From contig RKRN01000055.1 of the NCBI GenBank assembly GCA_007571365.1, positions 28,554 to 92,553 on the forward strand: 64,000 bases of DNA, read 5' to 3'. The position numbers and the translations under genes are program-made. Numbering within the stretch: the first letter of the stretch is position 1; every line of letters begins with the position of its first letter. Positions 1 through 7,081 of the stretch are shown here, piece by piece. Below the pieces are notes generated by a model, which saw nothing but the letters and a program-made list of their open reading frames with translations, ran no database searches and had not been told where the DNA came from. The stretch is from Candidatus Latescibacterota bacterium (GTDB lineage: Bacteria; Latescibacterota; UBA2968; UBA8231).

Positions 1-158
1 TCGCCGCACTGCGGCAACAACTCGCCCGCCCACCCCGGGCACTGCCGGTGATGGCCATAAAAAATCGCAGCCAGTCGATTTCCGACTTCCGCTACGACGA
101 TTTCAAACTGCTCAACTACCACCCGCACCCGGCCATCCCCATGGAGATCGCCATCTGA
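1..158 (+). CDS. thyA: Thymidylate synthase, C-terminal fragment
   Basis: This is the last 51 codons of a gene that begins before the window. In frame from base 3 it reads AALRQQLARPPRALPVMAIK, then a DFRYDDFKLLNYHPHP stretch, and it stops with TGA at 156-158. The PLP(x)..I.DF.YDDF.L..Y.PHPAI pattern is the C-terminal signature of ThyA, which makes dTMP from dUMP with methylenetetrahydrofolate. The final residues (EIAI) match the short hydrophobic tail that closes over the active site in this family. The catalytic cysteine and the folate-binding residues lie outside the window, so activity cannot be judged. The next gene is convergent and ends 13 bases later. Confidence 0.88.
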   Translation, partial: AALRQQLARPPRALPVMAIKNRSQSISDFRYDDFKLLNYHPHPAIPMEIAI

Positions 159-171
159 TGGGCCTGTTTGC

Positions 172-528
172 TCAGTCTTGGTTCAGGATCTTCACCTTTG
201 AATGTACAGCATCTATGGTCCAAGCCCCACGCTGACCGTCCCCGTCCAAATCGGCCCGCACCACCAACCAGAATCCGGTGCTCATAGGCCAGAACTCCCA
301 AGTATAGCCCTCTATCTGCCACCAAGCGCGCCGAATTCGCTCGTCATTGGGGTCGAAGTAGCGACCATGCTTGGCAAAATAGGCTTTTTCGAACAGGTAG
401 AGCTGCTCCAAGCACACCTCCAGTTGGATCTGGTCTCGCTCATCTGGGGTCAAGCGAGAAAAATGCACAACCCCTAAGCCTAGGAGCACTAGCACCAAAA
501 ATGTCAACTCAGTCAGCTTCAGCGGCAT
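172..528 (-). CDS. Small membrane-anchored protein, pseudopilin-like
   Basis: This 118-residue protein has one hydrophobic helix right at the N-terminus (about residues 8-23), followed by a soluble domain. The tail has an Asp/Gly-rich stretch (ADLDGDGQRGAWTID) resembling the C-terminal beta region of type IV pilin-like proteins. A Glu at position 7 just before the helix recalls Glu5 of pilins, but the canonical G/FTLIE cleavage site is absent. Its ATG overlaps the end of the preceding Ig-lipoprotein gene by 10 bases, so it is probably translationally coupled and the last gene of the topA-xerC-lipoprotein run. It may be an envelope partner of that lipoprotein. I do not recognise a family firmly, and no function is assigned. 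Confidence 0.7.
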   Translation of the reverse strand: MPLKLTELTFLVLVLLGLGVVHFSRLTPDERDQIQLEVCLEQLYLFEKAYFAKHGRYFDPNDERIRRAWWQIEGYTWEFWPMSTGFWLVVRADLDGDGQRGAWTIDAVHSKVKILNQD

Positions 529-2081
529 GGGATATTTATCTCTTCGACGATTTGGCCTGCATCTAAGTCAATCGGCTCGCCATAGCGTCCATAAGGCTCA
601 GAATAGCGAAAAGGGCTGAGCGAGCCGCTGCTGTACTCTCCGTCGCCATCGCGATCTACAAACGCCCACAGCGAATAGGTCCCAGCCAGCAGACCATTTA
701 GATCAAATCGCCCCGCTTCGTCCGCCCACTCCGCGTACGTCCGCCCGTCCTCGTTGAAAGCCGCGATTCGGATGCGACCTTGTTCCCCGGCCAGCCCCTG
801 CCCCCGAATCGCCGCCGTCTCCGCGCCGACGCTAAAAGAAAGCGTCAGCAGGCTGTCGGCGAGGCCATTGCCAGCCCGGTCCGCGAATTGGGCCGCCGAC
901 CCGGCGAGCCGATACGCCCCCGGTGCCAGCGGTTCGGCCGGCACAAAGCGGGCGCGGTTGGCGGCCGGCCACTGCCACTGCCCGGCTAATGCTTGCGTCG
1001 AGTCGCTCGCCGTCCAAACCTTTGCCAACGCGGCCGCCTGCATCGCTTCAGAAAAAAGCAAGTCCAGCGCGTCTCTTGGGGCGAGTCGATTTCGCACCAG
1101 CCCGACGAAAGAGGGCGGCTTGTGGTCGGGCCGCACACTGCCGCGCACGGGCGCGTCCCACAGCACGGGCACACCAGCGACTGCAAGCTGTATGGCATAG
1201 TGCCGATCCGGCTCTTGCGCTGCCGTCTCGACGTAAATTTTCTCCTCGACATCTGGGGCCGCATATAGCGACTCTACCGCTAGGCCGCCGACTTCCAATT
1301 CTAATTCTCGAAAATTTACAGCCTCGGCAAAAAGCAACATCAGCCGTTCGGCGTGTATGGCTTGGACCCGCTTGAGCACGGGTGCTGGCATCTGCTGGCG
1401 CACGAGTGCTAAGTCGCCGGCTCGCACTGCTTCCTCCGCCACTTCCACAGAAGACGACGGCAGGGCCAACCACTCGTCGGTGTCTGGCCGGGCGTTGCGA
1501 TTCGCATCCCTAAAGGCCAGCACCCGATAGGGCCCCGGAGCGAGGCGGACAAACTCGTAGTCCCCATCGGCGCCACTCTGCGTCTGATAGGATGGTTCGC
1601 CCGATCCTACTTCCCCGCTAAAGGTTCCCAAATCATAGGCCCAAACATGGGCACCGACCGCGGGTTGATGATCTTGGTACACCCGGCCGCGCACCAAACC
1701 TTGGTCGAGCTGCGAGCCGGTGGCAAAAGCTAAGGTGAAGGATTTAGTCAAAGCATTGCCTCGCAGATCCCGCGCTCCAGTACCCACCGTCAACACATAA
1801 GTTCGCTCTTCGGCCAAGGGCCTAACAATGCGCAGCCGTGGACCGTGCCACGACAGTTGCAGCGGCCCGACCGGCGATATAAAAAGAGCGGCCTCGGTCT
1901 GCTCGCGGTTCATGGGTTCGCTGAAGACGATTTCTACTTCGGTATCCCGCGCCACGGCCAAGGCGTCGCTCTCCGGGTAGTGAGACAGAATGCGGGGAGG
2001 CTCTTTGTCCACCGGCCCGCCGCTGGGCGGCCCGACTTTGGCACAGCCCAACAACAGGGCGACCAAGATGCTAATCAGCAC
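519..2081 (-). CDS. Ig-like domain lipoprotein (SbsA-type)
   Basis: This 520-residue exported protein starts at GTG. Its signal peptide ends in a lipobox (LLLGC, Cys13), so it should be a lipoprotein. Residues about 25-125 (DKEPPRILSHYPES onward, with FSEPMN) form an SbsA-type bacterial Ig-like domain. Residues about 130-210 look like a carboxypeptidase-regulatory-like beta sandwich (GRVYQ, GDYEF..L.PG.Y). A second Ig-like copy (LLFSEAMQ) sits near residues 325-425. A last sandwich near the C-terminus carries an Asp-rich loop (VDRDGDGEYSSG). Such lipoproteins are common in FCB-group genomes and presumably sit on the envelope. The start overlaps the xerC stop by 11 bases and the 3' end overlaps the small membrane protein gene. 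The molecular role is unknown. Confidence 0.82.
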   Translation of the reverse strand: MLISILVALLLGCAKVGPPSGGPVDKEPPRILSHYPESDALAVARDTEVEIVFSEPMNREQTEAALFISPVGPLQLSWHGPRLRIVRPLAEERTYVLTVGTGARDLRGNALTKSFTLAFATGSQLDQGLVRGRVYQDHQPAVGAHVWAYDLGTFSGEVGSGEPSYQTQSGADGDYEFVRLAPGPYRVLAFRDANRNARPDTDEWLALPSSSVEVAEEAVRAGDLALVRQQMPAPVLKRVQAIHAERLMLLFAEAVNFRELELEVGGLAVESLYAAPDVEEKIYVETAAQEPDRHYAIQLAVAGVPVLWDAPVRGSVRPDHKPPSFVGLVRNRLAPRDALDLLFSEAMQAAALAKVWTASDSTQALAGQWQWPAANRARFVPAEPLAPGAYRLAGSAAQFADRAGNGLADSLLTLSFSVGAETAAIRGQGLAGEQGRIRIAAFNEDGRTYAEWADEAGRFDLNGLLAGTYSLWAFVDRDGDGEYSSGSLSPFRYSEPYGRYGEPIDLDAGQIVEEINIPCR

Positions 2082-3027
2082 CGTGCGGATGGGCCTCAGC
2101 GTAGATGGCTTGCAGGTGCTCCAAGCTCACTTCAGTATAGCTCTGTGTCGCGGCTAAAGTCGCGTGGCCGAGAAGTTCTTTGACGGCCACTAAATCGGCC
2201 CCAGCGTCGAGGAGATGGGCGGCAAAAGAGTGGCGCAGACGATGCGGGCTGAGCGAATCGTCTGCCGACACAGTGCGTAAGTGGCGCTCGACGATGCGCT
2301 GCACAGTACGGCGACTCAAGCGCTTACCGCGCCCGTTGAGGAAGAGGGCACCGGCTTCTACTTGGGACATGTCGAATTCGAGCAGGACCTCGGCGCGGCG
2401 TTGCAAGTACGCTTTGAGTGCCTCTTGCGCCTTTGCGCCAATGGGGGCGATGCGCTCTTTGCGGCCCTTGCCCATCACCTTGATGGTGCCTTCGGCCAGA
2501 GCCAGCGACGAAAGATTGAGTGCCACCAACTCCCCGAGGCGAATACCCCCTCCGTAGAATACTTCTAGAATGGCCCGATCCCGCACGCCGCTAAACCGCT
2601 CGGTCGCCGGGGCTTCCATGGCCTCTGCGACCTGTTCTACGGGCAGGTGCCGCGGCAATGCGCGCTCGACCACGGGCGATGCCACCGCACCAGCCGGATT
2701 GGCGGCAATCGCACCTTCGCGACAGAGATAGCGGAAAAGCGAGCGCAGGGCTGTCAATTTGCGGGCAACCGTGCTGGTCTTAAGGCCCTTTTCCTCTAGG
2801 TCGGCGACAAAGGCCTGCACCTGCTCGCGCTGCACCACGCGCAGCGGCAGTTGCAAATTATCGACTCGCGGATAGAGAAAGCGGGCGAATTGCTGCAAGT
2901 CACAGCGATATGAACTGAGGGTGTACTCGGCGCAGTTGCGCTCTTTGTGCAAGTATTCCAAGAAGCGGGCAATGCCCTCTTCAAGGCTGGATCCGGCGTG
3001 CAGAGCGCTCTGCGGTGCATCGGCCAT
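2071..3027 (-). CDS. xerC: Tyrosine recombinase XerC/XerD
   Basis: This is a site-specific recombinase that resolves chromosome dimers at dif with a partner Xer protein and FtsK. At 318 residues it has normal length. An N-terminal SAM-like core-binding domain covers about residues 15-100 (FLEYLHKERNCAEYTLSSY). The catalytic domain has all expected residues: Arg163 in GGGIRLGE, Lys187 in VMGKGRKER, His262 and Arg265 in SPHRLRHSFA, His288 in LLGHA and the nucleophile Tyr297 in TQSYTEV. I chose the ATG at 3027 because it begins the family homology; a longer open frame exists upstream, but it runs into topA and has no family similarity. No clear Shine-Dalgarno is seen. It lies 29 bases after topA, a common pairing. 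XerC versus XerD cannot be separated by eye. Confidence 0.9.
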   Translation of the reverse strand: MADAPQSALHAGSSLEEGIARFLEYLHKERNCAEYTLSSYRCDLQQFARFLYPRVDNLQLPLRVVQREQVQAFVADLEEKGLKTSTVARKLTALRSLFRYLCREGAIAANPAGAVASPVVERALPRHLPVEQVAEAMEAPATERFSGVRDRAILEVFYGGGIRLGELVALNLSSLALAEGTIKVMGKGRKERIAPIGAKAQEALKAYLQRRAEVLLEFDMSQVEAGALFLNGRGKRLSRRTVQRIVERHLRTVSADDSLSPHRLRHSFAAHLLDAGADLVAVKELLGHATLAATQSYTEVSLEHLQAIYAEAHPHGAD

Positions 3028-3056
3028 GGCGTAGCAAGCCAAGGAGGAAAGGATAG

Positions 3057-5336
3057 TCAGGCAGCTTGGGCGCTTTTGTCTTTTTCGCCCTCTTCTCTTT
3101 CGTACTTCGTGCCGCAAATCCGGCAGTACATGGCAGGGCTGCGGCTCCCCTTTTCGTAGAGCAAGGCGGCCTCGCAATGCGTACACTTGCGGTCAATGGG
3201 GCGGTCCCAACTGGCAAACTTGCACTGGGGATACGTGCTGCAACCAAAGAAAACCTTGCCTTTGCGCGATCGCTTCTCCGCAATCTGCCCTTCGCAACCG
3301 TCCTCTGGGCACTGGATTCCAAGGACATAGGGCTTGACGTTTTTGCAATCTGGATAGCCGCTACAAGCCAAGAAGCGACCATAGCGCCCCATCTTGACAA
3401 GCATAGGCGCACTGCATTGATCGCAGACCTCGGCGGTCTCCTCTTCATTTTGCTCTTCGAGCGGTTTGGTGTTTTTGCACTTGGGGTAACCAGAGCACGC
3501 GAGGAAGCGACCGTTGCGCCCCCACTTGACGATCATGTCGGCCCCGCATTCCTTGCAGTCCTCGTCCGATATCTCTTGTAGCGCGAGCTTTAGCTCCTTG
3601 CGTTGGCTATTGGCCGCGTCTAAGTCGCCCTTCCACGAGCTGTAGAACTGCTGCACGATCTCCACCCAGTTGGTGCCGCCATCTTCGATCTGATCGAGCT
3701 TGTCCTCCATATTGGCCGTGAAAGCTACGTTGAAGAGGTGCGGAAAGGTATCGACAAGTAGTTTGTTGACGGTCTGGCCGCGCTCAGTGGCCACAAAGTA
3801 GCGGTTATCGACCTTTTCGACGTACTGGCGGTCGAGGATGGTAGTGATGATTTGTGCATAGGTCGAGGGGCGGCCAATGCCCTCGGATTCCAGTTGCTTG
3901 ACGAGCGACGCCTCCGTAAAGCGCGGCGGTGGCTTAGTAAAGTGCTGCTCAGGAGCGATCTGCTCTAACTTTAGCACCTCGCCCTCGGCGATATCAGCGG
4001 GTATGGCCCGCGACGCGTCCTCTCGTGCCCCCTCGACACTAGACGCGCCCTCCGACTTGTCCTCTTCTTCCTTGCTTTCGCTGTAGAGCAGGGTAAAGCC
4101 CGGAAACTTGACGACGCTCCCAGTAGCGCGCAGCAAGTAGGGTCCGGCCTCGACATTGGCCGTCGTGATGTTGAGAACCTGCGGCTTCATCTGCGAGGTC
4201 ACGAATCGCTTCCAGATCAGGGAGTACACCCGCGCCTGATCCGACGTGAGCAAGTGCTTGACCTCGTCTGGATGCAAGGCTACCGAGGTAGGACGTATGG
4301 CCTCGTGGGCGTCTTGGGCGCTGTTCTTGGTCCGGTAGTGATTGGGCGTCTCGGGCACGTAATCGCGGCCGTAAAGGGCGGCGATCTGCTCGCGCACCTC
4401 GACGATGGCGTCGGCTGAAACGCGTACTGAATCCGTGCGTATATAGGTAATGAGACCTCGGGTTTCGCCCTCAACCTCAATGCCTTCGTATAGCTGCTGA
4501 GCTACTGTATCGGTGCGCTTGACCGAAAAGCGCATCCGCCGGGCGCATTCTTGCTGCAAGGTGCTGGTCGTGAAGGGCGGCGCCGGGCGGCGCACTTGGT
4601 CGCGTTCCTTGACTTCTTTGACCGCTATATCTTGCGCGGCCAACTCACCAGCGATGCGATCAGCCCCCTCCTGATTGCCGATACTGAGCTTATCGCCGTC
4701 TTTGGCCAAAAGGCGCGCCCAGAAAGACCCCCGGCCATCGCGGCCCAAAAGCGCCTCAATTGACCAGTACTCCTGAGGCTCAAATGCCTTGACTTCGCGG
4801 TCGCGCTCGCAGATTAATCGCACGGCGACGGACTGCACTCGGCCAGCTGATAGCCCAGAGTGTATGACCTTCCACAACAGCGGGCTGATCTCGTAGCCGA
4901 CTAAGCGGTCGAGTACGCGCCGCGCTTGTTGGGCATCGACCTTGTGGAAATCTAGCGCACCCGAGTGTTCTAACGACTCGTGTACCGCTTTGGGTGTAAT
5001 CTCGTTGAAGAGAATTCGCTTGACGTTGTCGTTCTTGGGGGAGATGGCTTGAGCCACGTGCCAGGCAATGGCTTCGCCCTCGCGGTCGGGATCGGTAGCC
5101 AAGTAGGTGGTATCGGCGGCTTGGGCTGCTCTGCGGAGGTCGCTGAGGATTTTGCCCTTGCCCCGAATGGTCACGTAGCGCGGCTTGAAGCCGTCCGCAA
5201 CGTCGATGCCCAGCTCTTTCGGCGGCAGATCCCGCACGTGCCCCATACAGGGTTTGACTACAAAATTTTTGCCTAAAATTTTGTTGATTGTCTTGGCCTT
5301 GGCTGGCGACTCGACAACTACCAATGACTTACCCAT
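3057..5336 (-). CDS. topA: DNA topoisomerase I
   Basis: This is a type IA topoisomerase that relaxes negative supercoils through a 5'-phosphotyrosine intermediate. At 759 residues it has a TOPRIM domain with Glu9 (VVVESPAKAKTI) and the TDPDREGEAIAWH metal site (Asp82, Asp84, Glu86). The catalytic Tyr298 lies in GLITYIRTDS. From residue 594 onward there are four C-terminal zinc ribbons: CKECG..CSGYPKC, CDQCS..CSGYPDC, CPEDGC..CSTYPQC and CTHC..CRICG. The start is the ATG at 5336, with GAGGGAG seven bases upstream and the MGKSLVVVESPAKAK N-terminus typical of the family; a longer frame runs further upstream without homology. It heads the minus-strand run topA-xerC-lipoprotein and is divergent from map. 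Confidence 0.97.
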   Translation of the reverse strand: MGKSLVVVESPAKAKTINKILGKNFVVKPCMGHVRDLPPKELGIDVADGFKPRYVTIRGKGKILSDLRRAAQAADTTYLATDPDREGEAIAWHVAQAISPKNDNVKRILFNEITPKAVHESLEHSGALDFHKVDAQQARRVLDRLVGYEISPLLWKVIHSGLSAGRVQSVAVRLICERDREVKAFEPQEYWSIEALLGRDGRGSFWARLLAKDGDKLSIGNQEGADRIAGELAAQDIAVKEVKERDQVRRPAPPFTTSTLQQECARRMRFSVKRTDTVAQQLYEGIEVEGETRGLITYIRTDSVRVSADAIVEVREQIAALYGRDYVPETPNHYRTKNSAQDAHEAIRPTSVALHPDEVKHLLTSDQARVYSLIWKRFVTSQMKPQVLNITTANVEAGPYLLRATGSVVKFPGFTLLYSESKEEEDKSEGASSVEGAREDASRAIPADIAEGEVLKLEQIAPEQHFTKPPPRFTEASLVKQLESEGIGRPSTYAQIITTILDRQYVEKVDNRYFVATERGQTVNKLLVDTFPHLFNVAFTANMEDKLDQIEDGGTNWVEIVQQFYSSWKGDLDAANSQRKELKLALQEISDEDCKECGADMIVKWGRNGRFLACSGYPKCKNTKPLEEQNEEETAEVCDQCSAPMLVKMGRYGRFLACSGYPDCKNVKPYVLGIQCPEDGCEGQIAEKRSRKGKVFFGCSTYPQCKFASWDRPIDRKCTHCEAALLYEKGSRSPAMYCRICGTKYEREEGEKDKSAQAA

Positions 5337-5385
5337 CTGCTCCCTCGGTTTGTAGCTTTTAAGCCGTAAGTTACGCAATTTTTTG

Positions 5386-5414
5386 AATATATAGACGCCC
5401 TCAGACAATCGCAA
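5386..5414 (-). promoter_or_regulatory. Predicted sigma-70 promoter of topA
   Basis: On the minus strand a TTGCGA -35 (5409-5414) and TATATT -10 (5386-5391) are separated by exactly 17 bases. The predicted start near 5380 gives a leader of about 43 bases to the topA ATG. It lies back to back with the possible map promoter. Confidence 0.55.
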
Positions 5415-5423
5415 GACGCGCTC

Positions 5424-5452
5424 TTGACAAACCAGAGCCACCGTCTTTTTGT
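5424..5452 (+). promoter_or_regulatory. Possible promoter of map
   Basis: A perfect TTGACA (5424-5429) is followed after 17 bases by TTTTGT (5447-5452), a weak -10. The position suits a TTG start at 5496. The weak -10 keeps this tentative. Confidence 0.35.
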
Positions 5453-5495
5453 AACACGTTTAGTATTGTGCATTACATTCTTCGGGGTTTGTACC

Positions 5496-6251
5496 TTGAT
5501 TCACCGCAAAAAATCAAGCGAAATAGCGCACATTGCCGCGAGCTGCGAGATCGTCTTCGCCGTCCAGCAGAAGCTCGAAGTGCTCATCGCGCCTGGCGTC
5601 AGCACCTTCGAACTAGATCAAGTCGCCGAGGCCGAAATCTGCGCCTTAGGAGCAGTACCCGCTTTCAAGGGATACCACGGCTTCCCCTACTCAATTTGCG
5701 CTTCAGTAAACGCCGCAGTCGCGCATGGGTTTCCCGACGAAACTCCGTTGCAAGAGGGCGACATCGTCAGCATTGACGTGGGTGCCTGTCTCGGTGGTTA
5801 CTATGGCGACGGGGCCTTTACCGTCGCGGTTGGCGCGGTCAGCACACAGGCACAGCACCTTATCAATGGCACGCTCGACTGCCTCGCGCAGGGCATTGAC
5901 TGCGCGCGGCCCGGCGGGCGGCTCTCCGACATTTCGCACGCCATCCAGCACCGCGCCGAGAGCCAAGGACTGGCCGTAGTGCGCGAGTACGGGGGCCACG
6001 GCATTGGCCGCGAATTGCACGAGTTACCCCACATCGAAAACTATGGTTCGCCCGGTAAAGGCCCGCTGCTCAAGCCGGGACACGTATTCTGTATCGAGCC
6101 GATTCTCTGCCTAGGGAGCCCGCAAATTGACCATCTCGATGACTGGACTGCTCTCACCGCCGACCGCTCGCTTGCCGCTCACGCCGAACATACCGTCGCC
6201 ATTACTGAGGACGGGCCCCGGATTCTGACCCTGCCCGCTGTGCCAGCATGA
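5496..6251 (+). CDS. map: Methionine aminopeptidase, type I
   Basis: This enzyme removes the initiator methionine from nascent proteins. From the TTG at 5496 it is 251 residues long and begins MIHRKKSSEI, the usual place for Map N-termini; an ATG 72 bases upstream would add a non-homologous extension. The di-metal ligands are all present: Asp94 (SIDVG), Asp105 (YYGDGAFT), His168 (GHGIGRELHELP), Glu201 (FCIEPI) and Glu231 (AEHTVAI). The substrate-pocket His77 is in NAAVAHGFP. Its stop overlaps the ATG of the following hydrolase gene (ATGA), so the two are co-translated. The upstream neighbour topA is divergent. The start is the only uncertain point. Confidence 0.95.
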   Translation: MIHRKKSSEIAHIAASCEIVFAVQQKLEVLIAPGVSTFELDQVAEAEICALGAVPAFKGYHGFPYSICASVNAAVAHGFPDETPLQEGDIVSIDVGACLGGYYGDGAFTVAVGAVSTQAQHLINGTLDCLAQGIDCARPGGRLSDISHAIQHRAESQGLAVVREYGGHGIGRELHELPHIENYGSPGKGPLLKPGHVFCIEPILCLGSPQIDHLDDWTALTADRSLAAHAEHTVAITEDGPRILTLPAVPA

Positions 6252-7003
6252 AGGTCACCTTCCTCGGCACTGGCACCTCTATCGGGGTGCCGCGCATCGG
6301 CTGCTACTGCCCAGTTTGCGCCTCGGACGACCCGAAAAATAAGCGCCTGCGCTGTGCCTTACACTTAGCACATCAAGGCCGGTCAATCCTCGTTGATGCT
6401 GGCCCGGATCTCAGAACTCAGGCCCTGCGCTATCAGATCGACCGCGTCGATTGCGTGCTGTTGACTCACGGCCACGCCGATCATCTGCACGGCCTCGACG
6501 ACGTGCGCGCCTATTGCTTTGACCGCGATCAGCCGCTGCCCTGCTATGCGGATCCGCACACCATTGCACGTATCGAACGAGTCTTCGACTACGCTTTTGA
6601 CAAAGACGCTCCAAGTGCGACGCCGCAGCTAGCCCTGCGTCCGATTGCCGGACCGTTCACAGCTTGTGGACTCGCCATTGAGCCGCTCACCATCTATCAT
6701 GGCCGGTCCCCGGTTCTCGCCTTCCGCATCGGCAACTTCGCCTATGCCACGGACACTAATTACATTCCAGAGGCGGCCATGGCGCGACTGCATGGCCTAG
6801 AGGTTTTGGTCCTTGACGCGCTGCGCTACAAAGAACATCCCACCCATTTCAACGTCGAGCAGGCGTTGGCCATTGTCGCCGAACTCCAGCCCGCTCGCAC
6901 GTATTTCACGCATGTAGCCCACGACCTCGACCACCATCAGACCAATACCGAACTCCCCTCCGGCGTACAACTAGCCTACGATGGATTGGCGTTGGAGTTA
7001 TAA
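6248..7003 (+). CDS. MBL-fold metallohydrolase, PhnP-like
   Basis: This 251-residue metallo-beta-lactamase-fold phosphodiesterase has the zinc motif THGHADH (His74, His76, Asp78, His79). The N-terminal GTGTSIGVPRIGCYCPVC carries Cys19, Cys21 and Cys24, a structural zinc site typical of PhnP-type enzymes. Later ligands are visible in TIYHGRS, YATDTN and TYFTHVAHDL. PhnP hydrolyses cyclic ribose phosphates in phosphonate breakdown, but relatives outside phn operons are general cyclic phosphodiesterases. With no phosphonate genes nearby, the substrate is open. The ATG overlaps the map stop by four bases. The gene converges on nrdJ. Confidence 0.85.
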   Translation: MKVTFLGTGTSIGVPRIGCYCPVCASDDPKNKRLRCALHLAHQGRSILVDAGPDLRTQALRYQIDRVDCVLLTHGHADHLHGLDDVRAYCFDRDQPLPCYADPHTIARIERVFDYAFDKDAPSATPQLALRPIAGPFTACGLAIEPLTIYHGRSPVLAFRIGNFAYATDTNYIPEAAMARLHGLEVLVLDALRYKEHPTHFNVEQALAIVAELQPARTYFTHVAHDLDHHQTNTELPSGVQLAYDGLALEL

Positions 7004-7044
7004 CAAAAAACGAGGATGCCGCCGGTCTCCCGACGACATCCTCG
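7003..7044 (-). terminator. Rho-independent terminator of nrdJ
   Basis: On the minus strand a GC-rich hairpin is formed by 7044-7032 and 7023-7011, with a perfect outer 8 bp CGAGGATG/CATCCTCG and a few inner mismatches. It is followed directly by a run of six T before the end of the convergent hydrolase gene. It sits 38 bases downstream of the nrdJ stop. There is no T run on the plus-strand side. Confidence 0.75.
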
Positions 7045-7081
7045 CCTCGAACAAAAAGCACAGTCCGGCTTTAGTTTAAGT

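Noticed and set aside
7003..7044. The same hairpin as a terminator for the plus-strand map-hydrolase pair
   Set aside because: No T run follows on the plus strand; only the minus strand has one.
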